A DNA stretch of 64,000 bases from CAYNJG01 sp965216885 (GCA_965216885.1 OZ244208.1:124001-188000); one strand, 5' to 3'; shown: positions 28,535-36,766, numbered from the stretch's first letter. Notes: a model not told the origin generated them from the sequence alone. Translations and numbers: made by a program.

Positions 28535-29154
28535 GACCTCACGAAGAACAGATTCTTCGCGCTTTGGCCAATGATGTCCGCGTTCTGTCGCTGCTCCAGG
28601 TGGCTCGAACATGGTGGACGAATACTCGGTGGGGGCGAAGTCGGGCCAAGGCAGCGATGACGGAATTAGAGGTCAGTGGCTGGCTACAGATTCACCGCTC
28701 ACTCGCTCGGCCAGTAACTGAACTGCACCAACCGTTGATGAGCTGGTCGCTGGGGGACGACAAGCCCGACTTCTGGCGACTTTCACGCGCGCTTCATAAG
28801 CGAGCGATGCAAGACGCTTCGATGACCTCGTTTGTCTTCGCCAGTCCGCGAAGCATCGTGTTGTTTGGACAAGGCCGAGCCCCGTCAGTCAAGCTGACAC
28901 AGATGACACATGACCTGCAAGTTTCGGAAGTCTATCTCAAGTATCGCACGGAAGGGCTGTCGAGCCGCCACTGGATTAGCGAAGACCGCCTGCCTCGCGA
29001 CTGGCCTCTTCGCGAACGACCGGATGCCACATTGGCGGACGACGAAGGCCGTGTTTATCGCGCGGTTGAGTACGGAGGCAACTATCCGCCAAATCGATTG
29101 GCTGAGCTGCACGAAGGCCTGTCTTCAATCGAGCTGAACTACGAAATCTGGTAA
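28531..29154 (+). CDS. Replication-relaxation-like protein 1
   Basis: This 207-residue protein has an N-terminal winged-helix-like region (ANDVRVLSLLQVARTWW, AKAAMTELEVSGWLQIHRSL). The C-terminal half has MTHDLQVSEVYLKYRTEG, then RPDATLADDEGRVYRAVEYG and LAELHEGLSSIELNYEIW. The order H-x-L-x-V-S-x-V then PDA and a VE(Y/V)-type strand resembles the replication-relaxation family found on plasmids and integrative elements. The family's biochemical role is not well known. It starts inside the previous gene (ATGA overlap) and ends just before a second wHTH protein. Confidence 0.58.
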   Translation: MRPHEEQILRALANDVRVLSLLQVARTWWTNTRWGRSRAKAAMTELEVSGWLQIHRSLARPVTELHQPLMSWSLGDDKPDFWRLSRALHKRAMQDASMTSFVFASPRSIVLFGQGRAPSVKLTQMTHDLQVSEVYLKYRTEGLSSRHWISEDRLPRDWPLRERPDATLADDEGRVYRAVEYGGNYPPNRLAELHEGLSSIELNYEIW

Positions 29155-29165
29155 CGGTGACGGAC

Positions 29166-29858
29166 ATGGAAAAGCACGAACGATACCTGACGAAACGTGA
29201 CAAGCAGATACTCGACTTCATCACGCGATACCGCATCGGCACCAACGCGTTACTGCGTGACGCTTGCTTTGAAGCCGACATCGGTTTGAAGAATGTCGAC
29301 CGAGTGTTGCTGAGACTGGAACGTCGCAAGCTATTGCGTCGGACAAAGCTCGACGCTGGGCAGTCTTACTACACGATGACCAGACGTGGGCTGGCATTGA
29401 AGGACGAGAACGCAAAGACGCCACCGCCGCTAACCGAACAGACGTTGCCAGTCGTATTGGCAACTGCCAGCTATTGCGTTTCGAACGGCCTTCACCGATT
29501 CACTCGGGACGAATTCGTTGAGCGATACCCAGACTTCACTCGACCCGGCATTTGTAGCTCGAACTACGCCCTCCGCAAAACAGAAGACGGCTTCACGTTG
29601 GAAATGCTGGTTACTGACCGCGGCGGAGCAGCACATCGCATTCGCTCACGCGTGCGGCGCTTTGTCTGGCAACGAAAAGACATGGCGCAATTCGCTTCGT
29701 TGATGCGTGACGGAAAGTTTCGCATCACGGTGCTGACAGCAACACCGGAACAACGCTGGAAAATCTTGCGTCGCATCGGCGATTCATTCAGACCGATTGA
29801 GGTGGCGGCCGTCGTCGTCCCGGAACTTGCAGACCTCCTGATGTTGAGGAAGAAATGA
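29166..29858 (+). CDS. Winged-helix, replication-relaxation-like protein 2
   Basis: The 230-residue product starts with a winged helix (YLTKRDKQILDFITRYRIGT, then NALLRDACFEADIGLKNVDR and LLRLERRKLLRR). It continues with a C-terminal domain containing TEDGFTLEMLVTDRGGAAH and GKFRITVLTATPEQRWKILR. It resembles the preceding protein in layout and is probably a paralogue within the same broad family. I chose the ATG at 29166, with GGTGA about 8 bases upstream; a GTG at 29157 is also possible. The stop overlaps the coupling-protein start. It is likely a DNA-binding accessory of element replication or transfer. Confidence 0.6.
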   Translation: MEKHERYLTKRDKQILDFITRYRIGTNALLRDACFEADIGLKNVDRVLLRLERRKLLRRTKLDAGQSYYTMTRRGLALKDENAKTPPPLTEQTLPVVLATASYCVSNGLHRFTRDEFVERYPDFTRPGICSSNYALRKTEDGFTLEMLVTDRGGAAHRIRSRVRRFVWQRKDMAQFASLMRDGKFRITVLTATPEQRWKILRRIGDSFRPIEVAAVVVPELADLLMLRKK

Positions 29859-32443
29859 TGTTTACTCTTTTCCCGGAAAAAGCTGACGAATTGCTCGACG
29901 TGGCAGCGTTGCCACGCACCGACAAGACAGAGCTCAACTATCGAACGCGTCCTTTGACAGGCGGCCAGGAGCTGAGGCTCACGCTAATCGTGATTTGTGG
30001 CGTCTTGCCCGTCATGCTGATGCTCTCGTCTGCAACACACATTATTTGCACGGCACTGCCGTTTTTGTGCGATGCTTACATCTCCCTTTGCATGACCTAT
30101 GGCCTCTGTCTGTGCGTACGCAGGCTGACCGGTGCATTGCAACGATTCGAACTTCTGGTGGGCTACGGTCTGTTGGCTGCCGGATTGGGAGGGCTCGCTT
30201 GGGAACTTGCGAGCCAACTTCAGCAATGGACGTTTGAGATCGCGGTCACAGCAGCCTGGGTTACGAGTATTTTGATTGCCAAGCAGGCTGCTGCTTGGAT
30301 ACTCGTCGGGCCAGCCGTTGATCATGAGACGATGAAACGCTGGCAAGTGAACCTGCCCGGCTTCATTCCACGCGGACTGTCACTCGACTGCCCTGAACTT
30401 CTCACCTACATGTTGGGACTGGTGCTGGTCTTACTGTCCTGGGGATTGTCGCTGGTGGTGCTTGCCTGGTCGCAGGCGGGGATGTTGTTTTGGCCGATTG
30501 CATACGCCGTCAGCGTACACGTCGTCTGGCTCGTTTGGCACGCGGTTGTGTCTGTCGTACTTCCTTGGCCCGATCCTGCCGAAAGTTGGAAAGCCACGCT
30601 TCGAGCGATCCGGACGTTCGTCACCTACAACGTCTACAACTCGCCGGCTGCCGGGCTTTTTCGATTCCCAACCAAATGGCTGCGACTAACGTGGAACCGG
30701 TGGGCGCTGCTGGCGTTAACCCTTGGGTCGATCGGTTTCGGCTTCGGCGTCCATTGCCCGAACCCAATTGCGGTTTGGCAACAAGGTGGTTCTTTCTCAG
30801 TTCAGTTGACCGCGAACGTGTTGCTCATCTGTGCCGCCGGTCCGCTAGTACTTTCCTGTACGTTGTGGCTCGTCGCTGGCACCTTGTTTTCCCGGTTCGA
30901 GAAAGAGCTTTCACAACATCGCGCGAGCGACACGACGGAGTGGGACAATTACGTCGATCGCATGATCAATTCCAATGATGAACTGGAGCGAGAGCACCTT
31001 CTTATTGGGGCGAGTGAGACAACCGACTATCCGGTCCTCGTCCACAGGAAGATTCACGATCAACACGGCCATATTCTTGGTGACAGTGGATCGAGCAAGA
31101 CAGCCCTCGCGATGGCACCGCAGGCTACGCAGATGATTGCTCGCGCGGACTCGACGGTCGTGATTGTCGATCTCAAGGGAGACAAAGCGCTGTTCGAGAG
31201 TTGCCGTCGCGAGGCTGAGCGAACTGGCAAAATGCGGTTTCGCTGGATTTCGAACGAAGTCGGAAAGTCAACCTTTTCGTTTAACCCTTTCATGCAGTCG
31301 CACAACGCGATGTTGTCGGTCGAGCAACTGACGCAGGAGCTGCTCCAGGGGATGTCACTCGACTACGGAATCAAGTACGGAGCGGGATACTTCACGGCGA
31401 TGAATGAGATCGTCCTGAACAACGTCCTGAAGGAAACGGGTGCTCGATCGTTCGCCGAACTGAGCGCGCATCTGTCTGACCGAAAATGGTACTCAAAGAT
31501 CGGCTACGAGGAAGACTGGAAACAAGCCCGTCACTTGAGCGCACTTGTTAAGCGTCTTGGTGGAAGTGAGATGCTGAATGTCGTTCCGGACATGGAGCAA
31601 TACGGCAGTGATGTTCACGAGAACGCGATTGACATGGCAAATCTCTATGAAGAACCTCAAGTCATTTACCTTTGGCTTCGTTCGGCTGTCGAACCAACCA
31701 ATGCACCGGCAATCGCGAGAATGTTTCTGTGGGCCATGTTCACGGCAGCCAGTCATCAGCCTCAAGACCAAAACCGCGTTTACTTCTTCATCGACGAAAT
31801 GCAGCAGATCATCAGCGACGGAATCAAACTGATTTTCGAACAATTTCGTGACATGGGCGGAACGATCATCGGCGCCCATCAGACGGCTGGGCAACTTCGC
31901 CGCGACGGAACGGACCTGGGAGATACGATCGATTCTTGTACGGCAATGAAGCAAGTCTTCCGAGCGTCCGACTTAACATCGCTAGAACGCCTTGAAGCTC
32001 TTTCCGGCCTGAGATCGGAGCACGCTGCGACATGGCATCAGCCGTACGAACGCGGAACTGGCGACCTTTCGAACCGCTACGAAGAGATGCTGGCAGAGGA
32101 AGGCATCGTGCGCGTGACTGAGAAAGAGCGTGCTCGCTACGATGGTGACGAGCTACGCGCGATCAGTTCGCGTCTGCATTCCAGCCTGGTGCGTTTTACG
32201 TTCGGCAGTGGATACACCCAATTCGCAGGCAGATCGATTCCCGTGAGATCGTCGTTTCATATTCCGTACGACGAGTACCTACGTCGACGGGCAAGACCAT
32301 GGCCAACGGCTCCAGGTGCTTTCATCATTCAGCCGCCCGAACATCCAGACGACAAACCGACAAAGCACGTTTCAGTCCCGTTGAGCGCCGACGAATCGCA
32401 AGATTGCAACTTTGAGTCGCTTTCCGAAGGCGTTTTTGAGTAG
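29855..32443 (+). CDS. TraG/VirD4-like coupling ATPase with a multi-pass membrane domain
   Basis: This 862-residue protein has about seven hydrophobic segments in its first 350 residues. A cytosolic ATPase follows, with Walker A HILGDSGSSKTALAM near residue 405, a second motif VVIVDLKGDKALFESC, and Walker B VYFFIDEMQQIISDG near residue 642. A later motif FEQFRDMGGTIIGAHQTAGQ is typical of TraD/TraG/VirD4 type IV coupling proteins, hexameric pumps that bring DNA to a transfer channel. The membrane domain is larger than in standard VirD4, which has two helices. No relaxase or type IV secretion (VirB-type) gene is visible in the window, so transfer may be non-canonical. ATGA overlap couples it to the preceding gene. 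Confidence 0.8.
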   Translation: MMFTLFPEKADELLDVAALPRTDKTELNYRTRPLTGGQELRLTLIVICGVLPVMLMLSSATHIICTALPFLCDAYISLCMTYGLCLCVRRLTGALQRFELLVGYGLLAAGLGGLAWELASQLQQWTFEIAVTAAWVTSILIAKQAAAWILVGPAVDHETMKRWQVNLPGFIPRGLSLDCPELLTYMLGLVLVLLSWGLSLVVLAWSQAGMLFWPIAYAVSVHVVWLVWHAVVSVVLPWPDPAESWKATLRAIRTFVTYNVYNSPAAGLFRFPTKWLRLTWNRWALLALTLGSIGFGFGVHCPNPIAVWQQGGSFSVQLTANVLLICAAGPLVLSCTLWLVAGTLFSRFEKELSQHRASDTTEWDNYVDRMINSNDELEREHLLIGASETTDYPVLVHRKIHDQHGHILGDSGSSKTALAMAPQATQMIARADSTVVIVDLKGDKALFESCRREAERTGKMRFRWISNEVGKSTFSFNPFMQSHNAMLSVEQLTQELLQGMSLDYGIKYGAGYFTAMNEIVLNNVLKETGARSFAELSAHLSDRKWYSKIGYEEDWKQARHLSALVKRLGGSEMLNVVPDMEQYGSDVHENAIDMANLYEEPQVIYLWLRSAVEPTNAPAIARMFLWAMFTAASHQPQDQNRVYFFIDEMQQIISDGIKLIFEQFRDMGGTIIGAHQTAGQLRRDGTDLGDTIDSCTAMKQVFRASDLTSLERLEALSGLRSEHAATWHQPYERGTGDLSNRYEEMLAEEGIVRVTEKERARYDGDELRAISSRLHSSLVRFTFGSGYTQFAGRSIPVRSSFHIPYDEYLRRRARPWPTAPGAFIIQPPEHPDDKPTKHVSVPLSADESQDCNFESLSEGVFE

Positions 32444-32512
32444 TGTCAGTTGACGAATTTCCCTCGTATAATAGGCGGTTTTATCCCATGACCGTAATGC
32501 GAGGACACCGCG

Positions 32513-33784
32513 ATGATTTCGTATTACCTCCACAAGTTCGGTGGTTGGTTGATGTTCGTTGTGGTCATCATCATCTTTCTCATCGGACTTCAAGTTGTAC
32601 AACGAGCAAAACAAGGGTTAGGGCTGGCACCACCGCCACCGGCCGTCCAGCCGACTACCCCTCCGCAAGCCGGGACTGCCGCGGCCCAAGGCCCATCGAC
32701 GGCAAACGCAGCAGCACCGACAACGACGAATACGAATTCTCTTCGCGCACCAGTCGTACCTGCTGGGCCGACTCTGGCCGAAATCCGCGCGACGCTCCAG
32801 GACGCCCGCGATCGTCTGGTCGAATCCGGCGTTCACGTTGATGCTGCGTTGAAATCGATCAGCGCCTGGAAGGCGGAGATTCCTCCGCTATTGAAAACGG
32901 AGGCCGGCGACAACATCGCTGCTCGCGAAGACTTAGTTACACGCCTAACGACAATCGTCAATGCGAAACGAACCTCCGAAGAAGATCTGCGAGACGCAGC
33001 CAAACGCATCGGAACTTTTCGCAGTCAGTTGGGGAAACGAACTACATCATCTACGCCGACACCGCTCACTCCCCAAGAACATGACGACATTGAGGAGCTT
33101 TACGCATTGGTGAGCATCGCGGACGAAGAATGGAGCGAGGCGTTAAACGACGCGCGCGCAGTCAAGGTACTGGGCGACGCGGGGGTCACTCCGAACGAAG
33201 AGCTAACTCTCGAGCAAAAAGTCGAAGTCGAGGCCGCCAAACAGCAGCTCGCGGAGTCGGAGGAAAGGGATCGTCGAGAAGAAGAGAGAAAGGCGCAAGA
33301 AGCTGAGTACCAACGCGAGCAGAAGCGAATTGCCGCGGAACGCGAACGAGAGAAGGAGAGACTGGCTGCGGAGCGAAAAGAAAAAGCTGAGGCCGCTGCT
33401 GAGAAAGAACGTCTGGAGGAAGAGGCTCTATTAGCGCGTGCTCGATCAGCCGAAGTCCAATCGACTCTAGCGATCTTCCTGCACAAACGGGACGTGCAGC
33501 CACAGAAGGCTGGCCCCGGTTCGGTCAATTTTCGATCCACATTTGATGCAGCACCGATGTCGCTGTCAGCGCTCAAGGGCATTGGCGCCTTGGAACCGAC
33601 CACTGAAGGCCTCAAGTGGCTCGCGCGAGTTGGTGGGAGCCGCAAGCTCTCCTCTCCTCGCTGGGGAGTCGCGTCACAACCCGGCAACTGGTCCGAGGAT
33701 GACAAGAAGCTGCTGAAGGAGGCCCAAGAATTTCTGCGAGAGCTGGGGCCTGTTCTCGTCAAAGATGGAAAACTCTCGCCATGA
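32513..33784 (+). CDS. TolA-like membrane protein with a long coiled coil
   Basis: This 423-residue protein has one N-terminal transmembrane helix (WLMFVVVIIIFLIGLQVV), a Pro/Ala/Thr-rich linker and a helical domain. A strongly charged coiled coil (about residues 235-320; EERKAQEAEYQREQKRIAAE and similar) and a compact C-terminal domain follow. The layout recalls TolA or other envelope-spanning linkers, but no sequence signature confirms it. It lies 69 bp after the coupling ATPase. Upstream, a TATAAT (32467-32472) has a poorly spaced TTGACG (32450-32455), so readthrough from the operon is as likely as a private promoter. A strong hairpin follows the stop. Confidence 0.66.
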   Translation: MISYYLHKFGGWLMFVVVIIIFLIGLQVVQRAKQGLGLAPPPPAVQPTTPPQAGTAAAQGPSTANAAAPTTTNTNSLRAPVVPAGPTLAEIRATLQDARDRLVESGVHVDAALKSISAWKAEIPPLLKTEAGDNIAAREDLVTRLTTIVNAKRTSEEDLRDAAKRIGTFRSQLGKRTTSSTPTPLTPQEHDDIEELYALVSIADEEWSEALNDARAVKVLGDAGVTPNEELTLEQKVEVEAAKQQLAESEERDRREEERKAQEAEYQREQKRIAAEREREKERLAAERKEKAEAAAEKERLEEEALLARARSAEVQSTLAIFLHKRDVQPQKAGPGSVNFRSTFDAAPMSLSALKGIGALEPTTEGLKWLARVGGSRKLSSPRWGVASQPGNWSEDDKKLLKEAQEFLRELGPVLVKDGKLSP

Positions 33785-34405
33785 CGCACGCCTCGGACGT
33801 CTAGCAACCGAATTCGGCAGGCGAAACCTCTCCGTATCGAGCGGGGCAGTTATCAACATCCTCCGAGAATGGGACTTGTCCAACTCGTCGGAGGAGGTTG
33901 TTGGTAACTGCTGGTGGTGGGGCTAGGCCAGGCGAGCGACACAGGAGAGGGGCGTCCTTACGCAAAAAGCCAGTCGAAGTATCCGCGGAGGGATGAGGCG
34001 AACGAAGAACGAAAGGGAGTCGTAGATTCCTGCGGAGGTGGCAGGAGAGCAGACGGTCGCAAGAAATCCTGACAATGGCCTGACAAAGGTGGTTCATCGA
34101 AGGAATGCAGTGCTTCGAGCACATAAGACGCGGGTGCGTTGCCAGCCACCCCCGCTTTGATCGTCACGATTTGCGAAAGCATATCTTCAGACATCTGAGT
34201 ACTCCGCAAGTGATCCGGCCGATTTCCTCCCCGACCGTTGGCTCGCCCACCATCCCCAACCACAGCTGGAACATCGCCGACAGACGCGCCGAAGAACGGC
34301 AAGCCGACGTCCGTTAGACGTAGTTCACCGGGTGGATACGACTGAAATGGCGCTATTCGCTGTCTGCATTTGAAAAGGCGACGGCTGGCGGGTCTCATAT
34401 TCGAC
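33785..34405. other. Intergenic stretch without a supported gene
   Basis: The left end contains an 18-bp-stem hairpin, described separately. A minus-strand open frame (33958-34464) encodes 168 residues, including PFFGASVGDVPAVVGDGG and SQIVTIKAGVAGNAPASYVL. It has no recognised family, no clear ribosome-binding site and overlaps the shared motif, so I do not call it a gene. It could be a degraded one. Confidence 0.45.
33847..33910. other. Long imperfect inverted repeat (18-bp stem)
   Basis: CAGTTATCAACA (33847-33858) pairs with TGTTGGTAACTG (33899-33910) with one G-T pair. After one mismatch the stem continues CCTCC/GGAGG. The loop contains a small GGAC-TT-GTCC hairpin. It has no T tail, so it is not a standard intrinsic terminator, although it follows the operon's last stop by about 60 bp. 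It could be an RNA processing or protection element, or a protein-binding cruciform. Confidence 0.55.
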
Positions 34406-34434
34406 ATCTCAGAATAGCCCCAGAATCGTCTTTT
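34406..34434 (+). promoter_or_regulatory. Shared upstream motif, copy B
   Basis: ATCTCAGAATAGCCCCAGAA followed by TCGTCTTTT. It contains the direct repeat CAGAAT twice with an 11-bp period (34409 and 34420). It precedes a long structured leader and a small gene closed by a terminator. Confidence 0.6.
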
Positions 34435-34612
34435 GGGGCCCTCGCCTCGGTCTAAGATGACCACATCTTCAGAACCCTCTCAACCAATTAGTGTCTTCGA
34501 GAGGCGACTAAACAATGAAGACATAGACAACTACAAACGTTCGGCCGGAGAGATTCAACGCGGCATTTTACGTTTTCGTGGCGAGTTTAGAACGGCCAGA
34601 TTGTTGTTGTCG

Positions 34613-34688
34613 GCAAATGGCTCCGGAAGGAGCCGTTTGCATTGGGTCTCGGGAAACCGAGTGATACCAACGTGTGGCTGCAAGCCAC
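34613..34688 (+). ncRNA. Structured leader with three consecutive hairpins
   Basis: Hairpin 1 is a 12-bp stem (34613-34624 with 34629-34640, one G-T pair) closed by a GGAA tetraloop. Hairpin 2 is CTCGG-GAAA-CCGAG (34648-34661), also with a GNRA tetraloop. Hairpin 3 is GTGGCT-GCA-AGCCAC (34674-34688). A strong Shine-Dalgarno GGGAGGA (34694-34700) and an ATG (34707) follow at once. Regular spacing, compensating pairs and GNRA loops suggest a functional cis-acting RNA such as a riboswitch or protein-binding leader, or a small RNA. I do not recognise a known class. Confidence 0.6.
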
Positions 34689-34706
34689 TGACAGGGAGGA
34701 TTCGAC

Positions 34707-35054
34707 ATGGCATTGGAAGCTAAAGGTCGAAGGTTTTGCAAGGTTATTCATTCCGAGAATGGGCGTTCAACAACCAGGAGGATTCACACCATGGCGATAC
34801 AAGCTGCTGACGGCAGACTGCATCATCTCGAAGGTCGTGATCTTCCTGATTCGATTACGCTCCACTCAGGCATCTCTTATCGCGGTGCGCACTTGGCCGA
34901 AGTGCTGTTGAACCCAAAAGGCGCCAAAGCATCCCTCGTTCCGCCAGCCGAAAGTTGGATTTCGAAACGTGATGCTGTGTTTTTGGTGCTTGGCTATTTC
35001 ATCTTCAACGTGATTCGTCTTCTCGCTGAAGAATCTGCCCTCGCACTAATGTAA
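34707..35054 (+). CDS. Small hypothetical protein behind the structured leader, two in-frame starts
   Basis: The frame encodes 115 residues from the ATG at 34707. A second in-frame ATG at 34791 has its own strong AGGAGG (34776-34781) and would give 87 residues beginning MAIQAADGRLHHLEGRDLPD. The two start contexts look alike (GGAGGATTC, then an ATGGC start). The protein contains SITLHSGISYRGAHLAEVLL and a hydrophobic C-terminal helix (AVFLVLGYFIFNVIRLLAEE). I do not recognise it. Upstream stand motif copy B and the triple hairpin; downstream is a clear terminator, so it forms its own transcription unit. Confidence 0.58.
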   Translation: MALEAKGRRFCKVIHSENGRSTTRRIHTMAIQAADGRLHHLEGRDLPDSITLHSGISYRGAHLAEVLLNPKGAKASLVPPAESWISKRDAVFLVLGYFIFNVIRLLAEESALALM

Positions 35055-35060
35055 TTTTCG

Positions 35061-35101
35061 CACACGAGAGACTATTCGGTCTAGTTCTCTCGTGTGTTTT
35101 T
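35061..35101 (+). terminator. Intrinsic terminator
   Basis: CACACGAGAGA (35061-35071) pairs perfectly with TCTCTCGTGTG (35086-35096), followed by TTTTT. It closes the leader-gene unit ending at 35054. Confidence 0.85.
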
Positions 35102-35132
35102 GCCATGACGTTCTGGAGATCATTAAGCGAGC

Positions 35133-35258
35133 ATGGCGAACAGAGTTTTGGAATTCGAAGCGGAAGCACAGCTTCGATCGTTGCAGGTTGGCGGCAGGCT
35201 GATCTGCGTTTGCAAACCCGCGATTCGGCAAGACAAGGATTCTGCCGGACGCACATAG
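35133..35258 (+). CDS. Possible 41-residue small protein
   Basis: A short frame begins MANRVLEFEAEAQLRSLQVG and ends 12 bp before the next gene's start. Its N-terminal half could form an amphipathic helix. The ribosome-binding site is weak (GGAG lies about 14 bases upstream). Position and length fit a small element gene, but chance is a real alternative. Confidence 0.3.
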   Translation: MANRVLEFEAEAQLRSLQVGGRLICVCKPAIRQDKDSAGRT

Positions 35259-35270
35259 ACAGGAGGTGTC

Positions 35271-35555
35271 ATGGGGAAAAAACAACCAGCCCATGAGATC
35301 AAGCTAGGGAAAATCAGAGTCACGATATGGGCGAACGAGACGGAGGATCACGATGTGTGGTTCAACGCCGTCGTCTCGCGACTCTATAAGACGGGCAACA
35401 CGTGGAAGGAAACCACGACGCTCGGTCATGACGATCTGCCAGTTGCGATGAAGGCGATTGACATGGCGTACACATGGATTTGGCGAAAGCAAGTCCAAGT
35501 GCAGCGAGCGGAACGTAACGCAGCCAACGAAGTGTTGGCCAACGCAGGAAGGTAA
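35271..35555 (+). CDS. Small paralogous protein, family member 1
   Basis: This 94-residue protein has the pattern HEIKLGKIRVTIWANETE...WFNAVVSRLYKTGNTWKETT, then LGHDDLPVAMKAIDMAYTWI. Two other genes in this block (36873 and 37424) share the spacing and many residues: IKxGxIRxxxW, V-x-RLY/LFxxGxxWKxxT, GxDDLPL, and WI/WM near the end. The predicted fold is three to four strands and a helix. The family is unknown to me; a small nucleic-acid-binding role similar to PC4-type proteins is only a guess from size and strand pattern. A strong GGAGGTG precedes the ATG. Confidence 0.68.
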   Translation: MGKKQPAHEIKLGKIRVTIWANETEDHDVWFNAVVSRLYKTGNTWKETTTLGHDDLPVAMKAIDMAYTWIWRKQVQVQRAERNAANEVLANAGR

Positions 35556-35560
35556 CCGAT

Positions 35561-35848
35561 ATGAATACGATTCCACTTGCTTTCATGGTTAGTCAACTTG
35601 GAGCATCATTCGCGACGCGAAACGCTGCTCGTCGTCTGAACAAGACAGACGTCATCGAGTGCCTTGAACGCCACATGCTTGGCGACTGGGGCGAGGTCGA
35701 TGACTTCGATTGGAAGACGAACGACATGGCGGTCGAGTATGGGTTCCCGATTGTTTCGTCTTATGTCGATCGGAAGAAAAATCAGTTTCTGATCGTCACG
35801 GAAGCGGATCATTCAACGACAACGATCCTGCTCCCGGACGAATACTGA
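35561..35848 (+). CDS. Small protein of the plasmid-associated 'restriction subunit M'-named family
   Basis: This 95-residue protein contains RHMLGDWGEVDDFDWKTND, YGFPIVSSYVDRKKNQ and FLIVTEADHSTTTILLPDEY. The combination GDWG, LxSxY and ITEADRSxTTxLLPxEY marks a small family common on plasmids and integrative elements. Members are often labelled type I restriction subunit M without functional proof. No methyltransferase motifs are present in this short protein, so that name should not be taken as function. It follows the previous gene by 5 bp and is probably cotranscribed with it. A stable hairpin follows the stop. Confidence 0.7.
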   Translation: MNTIPLAFMVSQLGASFATRNAARRLNKTDVIECLERHMLGDWGEVDDFDWKTNDMAVEYGFPIVSSYVDRKKNQFLIVTEADHSTTTILLPDEY

Positions 35849-35879
35849 GTTAGACAAATAGGTTTGTTTCCTGGGTCTA

Positions 35880-35908
35880 GAGGAGAAGTGTTCAGAGCAC
35901 TTCTCCTC
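35880..35908 (+). terminator. Hairpin, probable terminator
   Basis: GAGGAGAAGTG (35880-35890) pairs perfectly with CACTTCTCCTC (35898-35908) around a TTCAGAG loop. The following sequence (GCCAGGTTTCTTT) is only partly T-rich. It separates the 35271-35848 pair from the next small gene. Confidence 0.6.
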
Positions 35909-35989
35909 GCCAGGTTTCTTTCACAATGCCACAATTGGACATGGATCGCAAGCGAGTTCGTCGCTGGCGGGGACAAGGGAGTTTGAGCA

Positions 35990-36226
35990 ATGGCGAACAC
36001 GATGGCAGATGCCCGCCGATCGCTGGTCCGTGCGAGGGAAGCGGCAGAGAAGCGCATCTTCGAACTTGACGTTGAACGCCGCGAAATAAAGGCTTCGCTG
36101 AAATCGCTCGATGCCGCATTGAAGGCTTTGGAGCGATCGAAGAAGCCGCAGAGGCGGAAGCAGCCAGATGAGACGCCCGCGGGTGATCATCTCGCAGATT
36201 CCGATTCGCCTGCTGGGGATGCATGA
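35990..36226 (+). CDS. Small coiled-coil protein
   Basis: This 78-residue protein is almost entirely helical and charged in its first 55 residues (ARRSLVRAREAAEKRIFELD, then VERREIKASLKSLDAALKAL). A basic stretch (RSKKPQRRKQ) and an acidic tail follow. GGGAG lies about 9 bases upstream of the ATG. No family is recognised; it could be a small oligomeric or DNA-associated accessory protein. It is convergent to the interrupted SRPBCC gene at 36256-36678. Confidence 0.5.
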   Translation: MANTMADARRSLVRAREAAEKRIFELDVERREIKASLKSLDAALKALERSKKPQRRKQPDETPAGDHLADSDSPAGDA

Positions 36227-36255
36227 TACCGGCAACTATCCGGTCACGAAGTAGC

Positions 36256-36678
36256 TCATCCAGTCTCCACGTGTGATTTCAGCACGGAACGCAAGCAGCC
36301 CCACACCTCTTCCATCATTTCCGTTCGCTCCTGGGTCAATAGATTGTCGTGCCGCAAGCGCACGATCGTTCCGTCCGCGTCTGACAGCAGTTCGTACTCG
36401 ATCGTCATGTGGTTTGCGTCAGTGCGTTCCGTTCCATGATTGGTACTTCAGTAGCGAAAGGCGAAACGAGTTGGCGGTTCGAATGCAGTAACGACGCCAT
36501 GGTCCGTGAACTCGCCAGCTTCGGTTTCGCCCATCATCGTTACAGCGCCATCAACCTCCGGATCAATCGTCGCTGATTTCAACGGAAACGCTTTGATGAG
36601 TTGGCGGCCGTTGGTCAGCACAGCGAAGACTGAAGATGGTTGTGCGTTTACCCAAATTTTCTTGGTGACCGTAAGCAT
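36256..36678 (-). pseudogene. SRPBCC/AHSA1-type domain gene interrupted by an in-frame TGA
   Basis: From the ATG at 36678 the frame reads MLTVTKKIWVNAQPSSVFAV... and reaches TRFAFRY, where a TGA (36448-36450) stops it. The same frame then continues without shift as STNHGTERTDANHMTIEYEL, RLRHDNLLTQERTEMMEEVW and ends at 36256. Together this is one SRPBCC/AHSA1-like domain of about 140 residues. The TGA falls where related proteins commonly have an aromatic residue, so a Trp TGG to TGA change is likely. Either the gene is inactive, or two fragments are made, or the stop is read through; the first is most likely. Confidence 0.7.
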
Positions 36679-36766
36679 GGCTATTCGACCTCGAACTGAC
36701 AGATTTGCGAGCGACCCGCAAGAGGCTCCGATTTTAGCATCGGACAATCGAGCGTTGCCGAACGTC

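Noticed and set aside
32450..32472. TTGACG and TATAAT as a promoter for the coiled-coil protein gene
   Set aside because: The spacer is only 11 bp, far from the usual 16-18; mentioned in the gene entry but not called as a promoter.
33958..34464. 168-residue open frame on the minus strand
   Set aside because: It overlaps shared motif B, has no convincing ribosome-binding site or family; kept only as a remark in the intergenic entry.
34433..34723. 96-residue open frame on the plus strand
   Set aside because: Its second half is the triple-hairpin leader and the ribosome-binding site of the next gene, so the pairing constraint explains the sequence better than coding.
36448..36450. TGA as a selenocysteine codon
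   Set aside because: The family is not known to use selenocysteine, and I did not identify a SECIS-type hairpin; a nonsense change is simpler.
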